A stretch of 64,000 nt of DNA from Paratinospora sagittata. Taxonomy: Eukaryota > Streptophyta > Magnoliopsida > Ranunculales > Menispermaceae. The translations under genes and the position numbers were made by a program. The notes beneath the pieces were generated by a model, which worked only from the letters and a program-made list of their open reading frames with translations, was not told the DNA's origin and made no database searches. Positions 1-12,003 of the stretch are shown in pieces; position 1 is the first letter of the stretch, and the number at the start of each line of letters is the position of its first letter. The stretch covers positions 12,667,001 to 12,731,000 of the forward strand of contig CM069596.1 of NCBI GenBank assembly GCA_035771175.1, read 5' to 3'.

Positions 1-2
1 GA

Positions 3-1612
3 AAAAAAGATAGAAGTACTTCTATCTCACGTGAAGGAAACTCCACCAACCGACCACCATTGTTTAAGGGAGAAAACTATTCACACTGGAAAACTAAGAT
101 TAGGTACTTCCTAAAAGCCCAATATCTAGAGATGTGGGATGTTGTGACATACGACTGTCCAATACCTACTAAAATAGTTGACGGTGCTACTGTCTTGAAG
201 GAAATAGACGAATGGAGTACCAAGGAAATGAAAAGAGAACTATTGAATAACCAAGCTGTAAACATTTTGTTTTGCAGTTTATCAGTCGAAGAGTTCAATA
301 GAGTTAGTGCGTGTGAAACCGCAAAGGAAATCTGGAACAAGTTAGAGGTCACCCACGAAGGAACTTTGCAAGTTAAAAAGGCAATGCTCCAACTGTTAGT
401 TGAAAAATATGGGAACTATAGGATGAAGGAAACTGACTCGATAGCTGAGGCAATTGCTCGGTTTACAATAAACATCAATGAGATGAAGAACGTAGGAAAA
501 ATCTATGACTAACAAGAAACTGTTAGAAAGTTTCTAAGAGGCCTACCCAGAGCATGCAAACCCAAGGCCACAGTCATTGAAGAAGCCAAGAATCTGGCTG
601 AATACACTTTTGATGAACTATGCAGTTCATTAATGGTTCATGAAATGAAGTTAAAAGATAAGATGAGCCCGGTCAAGGTTGAGGAAAAAGAAAAGAAGTT
701 TAATGCCCTCAACGCTAAAATTGATTCTGAAAATGAATCAGACTCAAAAGATGACATGGCTATGTTGTCTAGAAAGTTTAACAAGTTACTTAGGAGAAAG
801 AGTAAGAATAACTCTTACTCAAGGTTTCACAAAGGAAAGAAACCCAAGTCTAAACTTGTAAAGTTAATATGTTACGGTTGTAACAAACCAGGTCATGTAA
901 AGAGCGAATGTCCCTCTAAATATAAGAAGAACTCAAGCTCATATAGAAAGGACAAGAAAATTCTCAAAGCTACATGGGATGATTCAAGCTCAAGCGAAGA
1001 TGAAGCGAATTCAGATCACACTGCTGCACTGTGCTTAATGGCAAGCACCGAGGTAAAATCTAAACCCATTGACAAAATTAATGAGCTCTATGCTCATATT
1101 CAGGAACTTAAGACAAAACTTAATAAAGAGACCAAGAAAAATGAAAAGCTCAAGCATAGTCTTGAAGAAGCTCTTGAGGAAAAAAATTCCAATAAGAAGA
1201 GCTAGACGAAATGTCTCTAGACAATGAACAACTTAAAAAAGTTGTAGGGAAACTAAAATTTAAAAATGATACTTTTAGAAAGGAAAATGAAGACCTGAAC
1301 TGCACCATGACTAAATTCACAAATGGTCAAAAGTTTTTTGACATGATGCCAGGATCACAAAGATGTGCATTTGACAAAGCTGGCTTAGGCTATACTCATG
1401 GGTTGAAACAAAAGGAATACAATACCTTACTGACCAAATGACCAACATGCCAAAAATGTCATAAGGAAGGTCATACCATACTCAGATGTAATGTCTTAAG
1501 TAGAAAGAAGAGGAAATATGCATGGATTGAAAAATATGTTCTTACTGAAGCTAACATGCATGAACCCAAACTTGCATGGGTACCAAAGTCAAAAGTATTT
1601 TATGTTGTGTAG
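3..1612 (+). pseudogene. COP1 gag pseudogene
   Basis: Copia Gag forms the virus-like particle and binds element RNA. The frame is open from the left edge, so the true start is outside the window. A UBN2/copia-type gag core (around KGENYSHWKTKIRYFL) spans roughly 60-510. An in-frame TAA at 510-512 interrupts it, after which the same frame continues to 1205. A CX2CX4HX4C knuckle (CYGCNKPGHVKSEC) lies near 870-915. A frameshift near 1195-1205 moves the frame to a Lys/Glu-rich predicted coiled coil (about 1080-1300), a TGA occurs at 1439-1441, and a second knuckle-like motif (CQKCHKEGHTILRC) follows at 1448-1489. A TAG at 1610-1612 precedes the protease start. Clearly dead as written. Confidence 0.9.
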
Positions 1613-2082
1613 ATATACAAAAATGAAGATATATGGTATCTAGACTGTAACGCCCCGAAAATTATTTCATCTAGCCCATAACCCAATTGCACTTTGCCCA
1701 AACTCTATGCGTTGCCTTGATATGTTTGGTGTTTGTTTGATGGTTGTTTAATGTTTGTATAGTTGATACTTGATAATGTATATAAATATGTGTATCATAA
1801 ATTGTATATGGGTCATGTTAAATTAAATTATAATGCATATGTTATTATTTATGCATGGACCCATTAAACCATGAATTGATGTGAGTTAGGATTGATTGAA
1901 TAAAAGGATAAATGAGAATGAAAATTTGGTGTATTAAATGGATTGGACATTTAAAATACATGGAAGCATGAAATTGGTTAAAGTACATGTGGTTGGTATG
2001 GGTAGTATGAGACCAACACATGTGAAGGTTGGTGCATGAAAGTGGACAAGTGTCCCATGCCCTCAAGGAAGTGCTAGAATGA

Positions 2083-2262
2083 GTGGAGGGAATCAAGGAG
2101 GAAAACAAGGAGAGAATCAAGGAGAGAATCAAGGAGAGAATCAAGGAGGGAATCAAGGAAGTGCTAGAAAGAGGTGAGTGGAGAGAAAGGAAAGAAGAAG
2201 AGAAAGAAAAGAAGAGAAAGGAAAGAAGAAGAGAAAGAAGGAGAGAGTTGCAGGAGGAAGAT
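2083..2262 (+). repeat. Purine-rich short tandem repeat in 5' LTR
   Basis: GAGAATCAAGG-type 11-mers are followed by AGAAAGAAGAAGAG-type units. The matching tract in the 3' LTR (9842-10052) is longer and differently arranged, so this is the main length difference between the LTRs. Reading frames across it are low-complexity Lys/Glu/Arg artefacts. Confidence 0.85.
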
Positions 2263-2339
2263 CCCTGCGACGTTTTCATCAAAAAGGTAGATCTTTCGAA
2301 TCTATGGTCCGATTGAGCTCAAAGTTTTTCAGAAAGTTC

Positions 2340-2735
2340 GTAACTTATGGTTATTCATTCTGGTCGGTGGAGATCTTGATCAGAGGTTTCTTCTAAGAGA
2401 TCTAACCTCTCAAACAAGGCTGGTCGGAAAGTCTGGATTTCTTGCACCGTTTCGCTCAAACTTATAGATCTCCTTAATCTACCGTTGGATGGATATACAA
2501 TTTGGGTATGTCGTTTACAACCGATAGTTATACATTCTGAACGGTGGAGATCTTGATTTAGGGTTTCTTCGGAGAGATCTAACCCCTGAAACAAAGCTGG
2601 TCGGAGATTCTGAATTTTTCGTGGTGTTTCGCTCAAACATGTAGATCTCCTAAATCTACCGTTGGATGGATATCAAATTTGGGTACGTAGTTTATAACTG
2701 ATATTTATGTATTCTAAACGGTGGAGATGTGTATT
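2340..2735 (+). repeat. Diverged 177-bp tandem duplication in 5' LTR
   Basis: The phrase CGGTGGAGAT recurs at 2365, 2542 and 2719, a period of 177 bp. Other shared phrases include GTTTCGCTCAAAC and CTACCGTTGGATGGATAT. The units differ at many positions, so the duplication predates this insertion. The same structure is present in the 3' LTR. Confidence 0.8.
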
Positions 2736-3807
2736 CGTTTAATATTTTGTGTGATATAGTCATCTGAGTTTGAGTATTTGCAGCAGAAAAGGAGAAATTG
2801 TCTGATTAGAGACTTGTTCATCAAATATACTTATCTTTTCGGTCCACCGTTGGATTGGGCTGATATTTGGACAGAAGGTTTGTTTCTTCACATACTTCAA
2901 TCTGTACGGTTGATTTTGTGATTACATATTTCTGTTGGTATATTGATACATCTGAACAGAATAGTAAATGAAGAATTGGTAGGGTTGCTTGTATTAGACC
3001 TAAATTTAGAATATGAACTTAGACCTTTCCAAATAGCTTGCATGTCAACTATGTTGACCTAGTTGCCATTGTTGATGAACCCATGATGCAAAATCAGTGA
3101 TATACATGGCTGAACATGGTGACCTAGTGTAAATCGACAATATGGCCTAAGTATGGAAAATTTCATATATTTAGGGCTTTTGATGCTTTTGGCCTAGAAT
3201 CATTGAATTGATGCAACTTATGTTTAATTAAGCATGATTAGAGTTGATTATGCTACTGATTTGGTGGTTGTGACCATATCATGGGTTAGGCCTACTTGTG
3301 ATCAAGTGACCAATTTGGGCATGTTTATGCCTAAAGGAATTGAAAATCAGTATTTTTGATTAATAGAATGGTTTATGTATGAAAACTATGCATTAGAGGC
3401 CTAAGTCATGTGATTTGAGTTGAATGATGGGATTAGATGGGATTTAGGCCTATTGTTTATATGTGGCCTGATTTAGGGTTGATGTGTAATGTCTATGTGA
3501 TTGAGCATAGAAATTGATGTATGGAAGGATATTGATGTATGTTTCAGGATCTTGATTGGGTTGATTCGGTTTGGTGGTCGTGTGTGGTTAAATACTCTCG
3601 CGAGGCTTGGTTGTGAGTAGACTTCATTTATGATTATATCTTTTATGTCATCATATCACTTATATATATTGTATCTTGAAAGCATGAATGTGTTCTAATG
3701 TTTTGAATGATGCATTGATTTGAGAAAACCTTATGACTTTGGTTGGACCCATCTATCTGGCTAATAGGGGGACTTAACCTTGTCATAAGAGGGTTTTAGG
3801 AAAGGAA

Positions 3808-3967
3808 ATGATTGGGATCAACGGCACGGTGAAATAGACGTGTACTAGTAACCCAAATAAAAATGATTGGGATCAACGGCACGGTGAAATAGACGTGTAC
3901 TAGTAACCCAAATAAACATGATTGGGATCAACGGCACGGTGAAATAGACGTGTACTAGTAACCCAAG
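3808..3967 (+). repeat. 55-bp minisatellite, three near-identical copies, in 5' LTR
   Basis: Units begin ATGATTGGGATCAACGG at 3808, 3863 and 3918, an exact 55-bp period. They are almost identical and end before CCCAAGGCATG. The 3' LTR has the same three units (11602-11761), so the array was fixed in the master element. Confidence 0.92.
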
Positions 3968-4164
3968 GCATGTGGAATGTGGATCCAAATTGATAAACTT
4001 TTACTTGCATCGAACTTATTATAAATGCTTGATATCTATATGTTATGAGCTTTTAATCATGCTACACATTGACATGCATACATGGTTTTTATTGATGAGT
4101 ATTGATAGCATATTTGAATTCTATTCACTGGGCATCGTTGGCTCACCCTCATTTTCCTCTTTCA

Positions 4165-4209
4165 GGTCCTTCTGTCCCGAATAAGGGCAAAGGAGTAGTC
4201 ATATCTTGA
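4165..4209 (+). other. LTR micro reading frame after AG acceptor-like site (GYP1 5' LTR)
   Basis: A pyrimidine tract ending TTTCAG is followed by a frame (using the G of CAG) encoding GPSVPNKGKG plus four residues, then TGA at 4207-4209. Equivalent frames ending KGKA or KGKGKA occur at the same relative place in the LTRs of GYP2, GYP4, GYP5 and solo LTR GS1. Whether it is a terminal exon, a translated short ORF or neither is inference. Confidence 0.5.
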
Positions 4210-4691
4210 GGGCCTTGCCTGCGAGAGAATCCAAGGCCTCGATGTGAGTTGAGAGGCATTTTGATTGAATTGTGTTTTAAATTATGAAGTACTATATTTT
4301 GGATTATGTAATTATAACACTTACCACATTGTAGTATGGGTGAGTTGGGACTTGTTAGATAGACTATGTGGGCATATGACGGTTTTATTTGTACCCACAA
4401 TTTTGGACTTTATGAGTATGTCAATTTTAATGGACTGTAGGGATTATGATTATTATTTATGGTTCATTTTTTTTTATGGATTATCTCTTGTCTTGGATGA
4501 TTAATACGGTGGGTAGTTTTGTTTAATACCTTTTGATATCATATCGTTGTTTGGGATAAGGCTTGTAGGGTCTCAACCACCTCACGGGAGTTGAGGAGTG
4601 GTCGGATATGCCTACGCCGGGCGTCCCGCCCCGGCATTCCGCACGCCATTCCCTGCGGGGTTGGTGGTCCGGGGCGCGGGGTCGCCACAGT

Positions 4692-4703
4692 TGGTATCAG
4701 AGC
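4692..4703 (+). promoter_or_regulatory. GYP1 primer-binding site (tRNA-Met)
   Basis: TGGTATCAGAGC, two bases after the 5' LTR, is the standard plant PBS complementary to the 3' end of initiator methionine tRNA. It marks where minus-strand synthesis begins. Confidence 0.95.
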
Positions 4704-4844
4704 CTGATTTTACTAGGTTTGGTCTATGTATTGGACTTAGATGACTTTGACCTAGGAATTGGGTGAGAGATTTAGGTTATTAAAAAGCTTAAAGGAACTA
4801 ACTTAAAAGCCTTACTATCATATTTTCTGTGTGTATTATATGAT

Positions 4845-7800
4845 ATGGGTAGTTATGAGGCGGGCACTAGTGGGGCCGAGGCTAGTGGAGCTGCAAGAGC
4901 AGCAGGACCTCAAATGGTTGTACCTCAGCCTATGCCTACACCTACTCCTATTGTTGTGGAGAACCCCACTGATCGGCGGATCAAACTGCTAGAGAAGTTC
5001 ATGAAGTTAAAGCCTAAGGAATTCACTGGTGGGGTTGACTTGAAGAAAGCCGAAGATTGGCTAAAGAATGTCGAGAAGATTAGTCGCTCCTTAGAGCTTG
5101 ATGAGGAGTCTCAGGTCCTATGTGCTGCTCACACACTGGGGAGTGATGCAGAGGACTGGTGGCTTTCGGTGTTGGATACACAGGGGGCAGTGAAGAATTG
5201 GGACACCTTCAAACGGTTGTTCTTACAGGCTTACGTTCCAGAGACTGAGAGACAGGCTAAACAACTCGAGTTTTTGAATCTCACACAGGGCACCATGTCA
5301 GTTAGGGAGTACGAGCTCAGATTTAGGCAGCTCGCAGTTTATGCTCCTGGGTTAGTTCAGACACCGAGTGATAAGATTATGAGGCTCTCTTTGAACCTAA
5401 GGCCTGCGATTCGACAGGCCTTGTCTGTAACGAAGATGACTGATTTTGCCACAGTGGTCCAGAGGGCCAAACAGTATGAGTTGGCTGAACGGGTTGATGG
5501 TATGTCTACACGGGCAGCTCCAGGTGAACAGACTTCACAAGCAGAGTCTGGGGGACAGTTCCAGACTCCGTGGAAGAAGGGAAGATGGGAAAGGAAGAGA
5601 AAGTTTTATGGAAAAACACAGTCTGATGGTGCGCAGAGGAAGGTATCCCAGGTTCAGACTGGTATGATGGCCTCACCAGTGGTTTCCTCTCCTGTCCCGA
5701 TTCCTATTCAGGCACCGAGTGCACCGAGACCCCCATTCCCACAAACTGCTGGCCGAGGTAGAGGTAGAGGCCGAGGAAGTTATGTGACGACATCTCAGAG
5801 TGGGTCATTTGCGCCCAGGGCTCCATTCTTATGTTTTCATTGTGGACAGGCTGGGCATAGGAAGCTCGAGTGTCCGAATTTTCAGAGAGCTCAGGGATTT
5901 GTGCAGCAGTCCAGTGCCAGAGAGACAACGAAGGCAGCTACTGAGCCAGACCCGACAGCATCCAGGACTTTGGTGGAAGGTACTCTTATTATTTGTGGTA
6001 CTTCTATGCATATATTATTTGATGCTGGGTCTACATTATCATTCATATCTGGACGTATGGTAGATAGTTTGCATTTGACTTCCATTAGGGCTAGTACATG
6101 GTTAGTGGTGAGTACTGTAGCTGGGGAGAGGATCTACCCGAACATGATCTGTAGCCAGTGTGTGGTTCAGATTGGTGATGTTGAGATGCCTATTGACTTT
6201 CGAGTCCTAGAGTTTTTAGAGTTTGATGCAATTTTAGGGATGGATTGGCTTGCGGCTTATCATGCAGTTGTCGACTGTTTCGCGAAGAGAATCATTTTTC
6301 AGATCCCCCGACACCCAGTGTTTACACTACAGGGTAGAGCTTCAGACCAGACAGTCACAAGGGGTAGATTTGTGACTGATGGAGATAGGGAGATTTTGGC
6401 TGGGTTAGTGCCTGATGAGGAAGAGACTAGTGAGGTGATACTGGAGGATATTGCCATTGTTAGGGACTTTCCAGATGTGTTCCCTACGGATCTTCCAGGA
6501 TTACCACCGAAGCGAGAGATCGATTTCATTGTTGAACTAGTCCCTGACACGAAGCCTATCTCCATGGCACCATATAGAATGGCGCCAGCCGAGTTGAGAG
6601 AGTTGCAGAAACAGCTCGAGGAGTTATTGGCTAAGGGATTTATTTGCCCGAGCGTGTCACCCTGGGGAGCTCCAGTTCTTTTTGTGAAAAAGAAAGATGG
6701 GAGCTTGCGGTTGTGCATCGACTATCGCCAATTGAACAGGGTGACCATCAAGAAAAAATATCCTCTCCCAAGGATTGATGACTTGTTTGATCAGTTGAGG
6801 GGAGCGAGGTATTTTTCGAAGATTGATTTGCGCTCCGGGTATCATCAGCTGAGGATCAGGGAGGAGGATGTGCCTAAGACAGCATTCAGAACCCGCTATG
6901 AACATTATGAGTTCCTTGTGATGCCATTTGGTGTGACTAATGCACCGGCGATGTTCATGGACCTGATGCAGAGGGTCTTTAGGCAGTATCTGGATAAGTT
7001 TGTCATCGTCTTCATTGATGACATATTGGTGTATTCCAAGACTCAGGCTGAGCATGAAGAACACCTTAGAGTGACCTTGCAAACTCTGAGAGAGCATAGG
7101 CTATATGCAAAGCTGAGCAAGTGCGAGTTTTGGATCACCGAAGTGAAGTTCTTAGGTCATGTGGTGAGTTCTGAGGGGATTTCAGTTGATCCGTCTAAGG
7201 TTGAAGCCATTATCAGTTGGCCTAGGCCTACCACAGTGACCGAGATCAGAAGCTTTCTTGGGTTAGCTGGTTACTATAGGAGATTCGTTCAGGGATTCTC
7301 CAAGATAGCTACGCCTATGACTAGGCTCACCCAGAAAGATGTGTCCTTTGTATGGACCGAGGAGTGTGAGAATGCCTTTTTAGAGCTGAAGAAAAGATTG
7401 ACATCTACGCCAGTGTTGATTTTGCCAGAGCCTGATCAGGAGTTGGTTATCTATACTGATGCCTCTCGTATCGGCTTGGGTTGCGTGTTGATGCAGAAGG
7501 ATAGGGTCATTGCTTATGCATCGAGGCAGTTGAAGGTGCATGAAAAGAACTACCCTGTTCATGACTTAGAATTGGCCGCAGTGGTTTTTGCTTTGAAGAT
7601 TTGGAGGCATTATCTCTATGGTGAGAGATTCACTTTGTATTCTGACCATAAGAGCCTCAAGTACTTGTTCTCTCAGAAGGAATTGAACATGAGGAAGAGA
7701 AGGTGGTTAGAGCTCCTCAAAGACTATGATTTTACATTAGAATACCACCCAGGTAAAACCAATTTAGTGGCTGATGCGTTGAGCAGGAAGCGGGTAGAGA

Positions 7801-9212
7801 CAGTTATGGTAGCACACCAGATGTCTCATGAGTGGAGACTACTTGAGGCGGCTACAGTTATGAGTATATGTGCTACCCCTTCAGATCAGATTATGATATG
7901 TTCTCAAATGAGAGCTCAGCCTACACAAGTCCAGGAGGTAATTGACCAACAAAGACTTGACGTTGGTTATGGGATATACAAGTCTTGGGCTGAAAGCAGT
8001 GAATTTACTGATTGGCACTTGTCATCTGATGGTGCCTTGAGATTTAGGCGACGTTTATGGGTTCCCGCAGATCCACGACTTAGACAGAGTGTTCTCCAAG
8101 AGGCTCACAGATCTCATTATGCTATTCATCCTGGCGAAACCAAGATGTATCATGATATGAAAAGAATGTATTGGTGGCCCGACATGAAGAGAGAGATAGC
8201 TCAGTTCATTCAGAGGTGTGAGATCTGTCAAAGAGTCAAAGCTGAGCATCAGAGGCCTGGAGGGCAGATGCAACCGCTTGCCATTCTTGCGTGGAAATGG
8301 GAGCACGTCACTATGGACTTTGTTGTGGGATTACCCAACACCCCGAGGAGACATAATGCTGTTTGGGTTATTATTGATCGCTTGACCAAGTCAGCTCACT
8401 TTCTACCGGTGAACACTAGGGATTCTATGGACAAGCTGAGCAGACTCTATATGCGGGAGATAGTCAGATTACATGGAGTGCCAGTTTTGATTATGTTAGA
8501 TAGGGATCCGAGGTTTACATCGGTATTCTGGCAGGGGTTGCAGAGGCAGCTCGGCACTAGACTAGATCTCAGTACCGCTTTTCACCCCCAGACGGATGGC
8601 CAGTCTGAGAGGTTGATATCGATTTTAGAGGATATGCTTCGAGCTTGTGTCCTTGAGTCCAGTGGTAACTGGGAGGAGTACATACATCTGTGTGAGTTCG
8701 CGTACAACAACAGCTATCAGTCCAGTATTGGCATGGCTCCTTTTGAGGCATTGTATGGTCGACCATGTAGATCTCCGATCTGTTGGACAGAGGTAGGGGA
8801 TGTTGCGGTGATGGGACCAGAGTTTGTACAAGAACACACAGAGAAGATTAAGAGGATCAAGCATAATATGAAAGTAGCCCAAGACAGGCAGAAGAGTTAC
8901 ACTGATGCCAAGCGGAAGACAGTAGAGTTCGAGGTGGGTGACCAAGTTTTATTGAAGGTCTCACTTCAGAAGGGCCAAACTAGATTTGGGATAAAAGGCA
9001 AGCTCGCTCCGAGATTTATTGGGCCGTTTGAGGTTTTAGAACGAATTGGCCCCGTCGCTTACCGATTAGCCTTGCCACCTCAGTTAGCAGCAGTCCACAA
9101 TGTCTTTCATGTGTCAATGTTGAGAGTGTACAAGAGTGATTTTGATCACTTCTTGGACTGGAGGAACATTGAACTGAGGCAGGATGGGACTTATGATGAG
9201 GAACCTATTTAG
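4845..9212 (+). CDS. GYP1 gag-pol polyprotein, single frame, C-terminus cut by TAG
   Basis: A 1455-residue polyprotein for particle formation, cDNA synthesis and integration. Visible in order: retrotransposon gag core (about 60-200), zinc knuckle [14 protein letters not shown] (330-343), aspartic protease with D-A-G at 393-395, reverse transcriptase with FIDD (catalytic pair D725/D726), RNase H (Asp872 in YTDAS), integrase zinc domain (from His1088, CEIC downstream), integrase core D1158, D1219, E1255 (the last two separated by 35 residues) and a GPF/Y-like C-terminal domain ([15 protein letters not shown]). The ATG at 4845 is the first in the frame after the PBS. No frameshift or internal stop before TAG 9210-9212, beyond which the frame stays open. 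All catalytic residues I could place are present. Confidence 0.95.
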   Translation: MGSYEAGTSGAEASGAARAAGPQMVVPQPMPTPTPIVVENPTDRRIKLLEKFMKLKPKEFTGGVDLKKAEDWLKNVEKISRSLELDEESQVLCAAHTLGSDAEDWWLSVLDTQGAVKNWDTFKRLFLQAYVPETERQAKQLEFLNLTQGTMSVREYELRFRQLAVYAPGLVQTPSDKIMRLSLNLRPAIRQALSVTKMTDFATVVQRAKQYELAERVDGMSTRAAPGEQTSQAESGGQFQTPWKKGRWERKRKFYGKTQSDGAQRKVSQVQTGMMASPVVSSPVPIPIQAPSAPRPPFPQTAGRGRGRGRGSYVTTSQSGSFAPRAPFLCFHCGQAGHRKLECPNFQRAQGFVQQSSARETTKAATEPDPTASRTLVEGTLIICGTSMHILFDAGSTLSFISGRMVDSLHLTSIRASTWLVVSTVAGERIYPNMICSQCVVQIGDVEMPIDFRVLEFLEFDAILGMDWLAAYHAVVDCFAKRIIFQIPRHPVFTLQGRASDQTVTRGRFVTDGDREILAGLVPDEEETSEVILEDIAIVRDFPDVFPTDLPGLPPKREIDFIVELVPDTKPISMAPYRMAPAELRELQKQLEELLAKGFICPSVSPWGAPVLFVKKKDGSLRLCIDYRQLNRVTIKKKYPLPRIDDLFDQLRGARYFSKIDLRSGYHQLRIREEDVPKTAFRTRYEHYEFLVMPFGVTNAPAMFMDLMQRVFRQYLDKFVIVFIDDILVYSKTQAEHEEHLRVTLQTLREHRLYAKLSKCEFWITEVKFLGHVVSSEGISVDPSKVEAIISWPRPTTVTEIRSFLGLAGYYRRFVQGFSKIATPMTRLTQKDVSFVWTEECENAFLELKKRLTSTPVLILPEPDQELVIYTDASRIGLGCVLMQKDRVIAYASRQLKVHEKNYPVHDLELAAVVFALKIWRHYLYGERFTLYSDHKSLKYLFSQKELNMRKRRWLELLKDYDFTLEYHPGKTNLVADALSRKRVETVMVAHQMSHEWRLLEAATVMSICATPSDQIMICSQMRAQPTQVQEVIDQQRLDVGYGIYKSWAESSEFTDWHLSSDGALRFRRRLWVPADPRLRQSVLQEAHRSHYAIHPGETKMYHDMKRMYWWPDMKREIAQFIQRCEICQRVKAEHQRPGGQMQPLAILAWKWEHVTMDFVVGLPNTPRRHNAVWVIIDRLTKSAHFLPVNTRDSMDKLSRLYMREIVRLHGVPVLIMLDRDPRFTSVFWQGLQRQLGTRLDLSTAFHPQTDGQSERLISILEDMLRACVLESSGNWEEYIHLCEFAYNNSYQSSIGMAPFEALYGRPCRSPICWTEVGDVAVMGPEFVQEHTEKIKRIKHNMKVAQDRQKSYTDAKRKTVEFEVGDQVLLKVSLQKGQTRFGIKGKLAPRFIGPFEVLERIGPVAYRLALPPQLAAVHNVFHVSMLRVYKSDFDHFLDWRNIELRQDGTYDEEPI

Positions 9213-9365
9213 ATACTTGACCGGAAGGTCCAGAGGTTACGTAACCGCGAGATTCCGATGGTTAAGGTGAGATGGCAGTTCCATGGTGAGGAGCAGGTTA
9301 CTTGGGAGCGTGAGGACTACATGATGGAGCACTTTGCCGAGTTCATGGGCTTAGGTATTTCTTAA
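9213..9365 (+). pseudogene. GYP1 chromodomain-like tail beyond the stop
   Basis: Fifty further sense codons follow the TAG at 9210-9212 in the same frame, ending at TAA 9363-9365. They include VKVRWQFHGEEQVTWERED, the C-terminal chromodomain-like signature that follows integrase in plant chromoviruses and is thought to guide integration. The stop separates it from the polyprotein. Equivalent sequence lies at the 3' end of GYP4 pol (about 55090-55220, minus). Confidence 0.8.
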
Positions 9366-9395
9366 CCTTAAAACTTCGAGGACGAAGTTCATTCT

Positions 9396-9408
9396 AAGGT
9401 GGGTGTGA
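9396..9408 (+). promoter_or_regulatory. GYP1 polypurine tract
   Basis: The purine-rich segment AAGGTGGGTGTGA directly precedes the 3' LTR, the expected place for plus-strand priming. Its left edge is approximate. Confidence 0.75.
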
Positions 9409-9841
9409 TGTAACGCCCCGAAAATTATTTCATCTAGCCCATAACCCAATTGCACTTTGCCCAAACTCTATGCGTTGCCTTGATATGTTTGGTGTTTGTT
9501 TGATGGTTGTTTAATGTTTGTATAGTTGATACTTGATAATGTATATAAATATGTGTATCATAAATTGTATATGGGTCATGTTAAATTAAATTATAATGAA
9601 TATGTTATTATTTATGCATGGACCCATTAAACCATGAATTGATGTGAGTTAGGATTGATTGAATAAAAGGATAAATGAGAATGAAAATTTGGTGTATTAA
9701 ATGGATTGGACATTTAAAATACATGGAAGCATGAAATTGGTTAAAGTACATGTGGTTGGTATGGGTAGTATGAGACCAACACATGTGAAGGTTGGTGCAT
9801 GAAAGTGGACAAGTGTCCCATGCCCTCAAGGAAGTGCTAGA

Positions 9842-10052
9842 ATGAGTGGAGGGAATCAAGGAGAGAATCAAGGAGGAAAACAAGGAGAGAATCAAGGAGA
9901 GAATCAAGGAGGGAATCAAGGAAGAAAGAAGAAGAGAAAGAAAAGAAGAGAAAGGAAAGAAGAAGAGAAAGAAAAGAAGAGAAAGGAAAGAAGAAGAGAA
10001 AGAAAAGAAGAGAAAGGAAAGAAGAAGAGAAAGAAGGAGAGAGTTGCAGGAG
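9842..10052 (+). repeat. Purine-rich short tandem repeat in 3' LTR
   Basis: The counterpart of 2083-2262, with additional AGAAAGGAAAGAAGAAG-type units. The expansion relative to the 5' LTR is consistent with replication slippage after insertion. Confidence 0.85.
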
Positions 10053-11601
10053 GAAGATCCCTGCGACGTTTTCATCAAAGAGGTAGATCTTTCGAATCTA
10101 TGGTCCGATTGAGCTCAAAGTTTTTCAGAAAGTTCGTAACTTATGGTTATTCATTCTGGTCGGTGGAGATCTTGATCAGAGGTTTCTTCTAAGAGATATA
10201 ACCTCTCAAACAAGGCTGGTCGGAAAGTCTGGATTTCTTGCACCGTTTCGCTCAAACTTATAGATCTCCTTAATCTACCGTTGGATGGATATACAATTTG
10301 GGTATGTCGTTTACAACTGATAGTTATACATTCTGAACGGTGGAGATCTTGATTTAGGGTTTCTTCGGAGAGCTCTAACCTCTGAAACAAAGCTGGTCGG
10401 AGATTCTGGATTTTTCGTGGTGTTTCGCTCAAACTTGTAGATCTCCTAAATCTACCGTGGGATGGATATAAAATTTGGGTACGTAGTTTATAACTGATAT
10501 TTCTGTATTCTGAACGGTGGAGATGTGTATTTGTTTAATAGTGTGTGTGATATAGTCATCTGAGTTTGAGTATTTGCAGCAGAAAAGGAGAAATTGTCTG
10601 ATTAGAGACTTGTTCATCAAATATACTTATCTTTTCGGTCCACCGTTGGATTGGGCTGATATTTGGACAGAAGGTTTGTTTCTTCACATACTTCAATCTT
10701 ACGGTTGATTTTGTGATTACATATTTCTGTTGGTATATTGATACATCTGAACAGAATAGTAAATGAAGAATTGGTAGGGTTGCTTGTATTAGACCTAAAT
10801 TTAGAATATGAACTTAGACCTTTCCAAATAGCTTGCATGTCAACTATGTTGACCTAGTTGCCATTGTTGATGAACCCATGATGCAAAATCAGTGATATAC
10901 ATGGCTGAACATGGTGACCTAGTGTAAATCGACAATATGGCCTAAGTATGGAAAATTTCATATTTTAGGGCTTTTGATGCTTTTGGCCTAGAATCATTGA
11001 ATTGATGCAACTTATGTTTTATTAAGCATGATTAGAGTTGATTATGCTACTGATTTGGTGGTTGTGACCATATCATGGGTTAGGCCTACTTGTGATCAAG
11101 TGACCAATTTGGGCATGTTTATGCCTAAAGGAATTGAAAATCAGTATTTTTGATTAATAGAATGGTTTATGTATGAGAACTATGCATTAGAGGCCTAAGT
11201 CATGTGATTTGAGTTGAATGATGGGATTAGATGGGATTTAGGCCTATTGTTTATATGTGGCCTGATTTAGGGTTGATGTGTAATGTCTATGTGATTGAGC
11301 ATAGAAATTGATGTATGGAAGGATATTGATGTATGTTTCAGGATCTTGATTGGGTTGATTCGGTTTGGTGGTCGTGTGTGGTTAAATACTCTCGCGAGGC
11401 TTGGTTGTGAGTAGACTTCATTTATGATTATATCTTTTATGTCATCATATCACTTATATATATTGTATCTTGAAAGCATGAATGTGTTCTAATGTTTTGA
11501 ATGATGCATTGATTTGAGAAAACCTTATGACTTTGGTTGGACCCATCTATCTGGCTAATAGGGGGACTTAACCTTGTCATAAGAGGGTTTTAGGAAAGGA
11601 A

Positions 11602-11761
11602 ATGATTGGGATCAACGGCACGGTGAAATAGACGTGTACTAGTAACCCAAATAAAAATGATTGGGATCAACGGCACGGTGAAATAGACGTGTACTAGTAA
11701 CCCAAATAAACATGATTGGGATCAACGGCACGGTGAAATAGACGTGTACTAGTAACCCAAG
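11602..11761 (+). repeat. 55-bp minisatellite, three copies, in 3' LTR
   Basis: Units begin at 11602, 11657 and 11712 and match the 5' LTR array at 3808-3967 in copy number, phase and spacer differences. Confidence 0.92.
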
Positions 11762-11958
11762 GCATGTGGAATGTGGATCCAAATTGATAAACTTTTATTT
11801 GCATCGAACTTATTATAAATGCTTGATATCTATATGTTATGAGCTTTTAATCATGCTACACATTGACATGCATACATGGTTTTTATTGATGAGTATTGAT
11901 AGCATATTTGAATTCTATTCACTGGGCATCGTTGGCTCACCCTCATTTTCCTCTTTCA

Positions 11959-12003
11959 GGTCCTTCTGTCCCGAATAAGGGCAAAGGAGTAGTCATATCT
12001 TGA
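11959..12003 (+). other. LTR micro reading frame (GYP1 3' LTR copy)
   Basis: Same as 4165-4209: CAG followed by a frame containing PNKGKG and ending TGA at 12001-12003. Confidence 0.5.

Larger units (their letters stand above)
1646..4689 (+). repeat. GYP1 5' LTR
   Basis: A 3044-bp LTR beginning TGTAACGCCC and ending GTCGCCACA, immediately followed by the tRNA-Met primer site. It contains a purine-rich tract (about 2083-2262), a diverged tandem duplication of about 177 bp (from 2340), three 55-bp repeats (3808-3967), a shared short reading frame (4165-4209) and a GC-rich end (about 4600-4689). A TATATAA match occurs at 1778-1784, but I cannot assign it as the promoter. It is collinear with 9409-12482. 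Confidence 0.96.

Noticed and set aside
1845..2396. Overlapping frames of 70-145 codons on both strands across the purine tract (also 9608-10192)
   Set aside because: Low-complexity Lys/Glu/Arg or Leu/Ser products of a short tandem repeat in an LTR.
4692..4703. TGGTATCAGAGC as part of a tRNA gene (also 50552, 59923)
   Set aside because: Only 12 bases match, adjacent to LTR ends; these are primer-binding sites.
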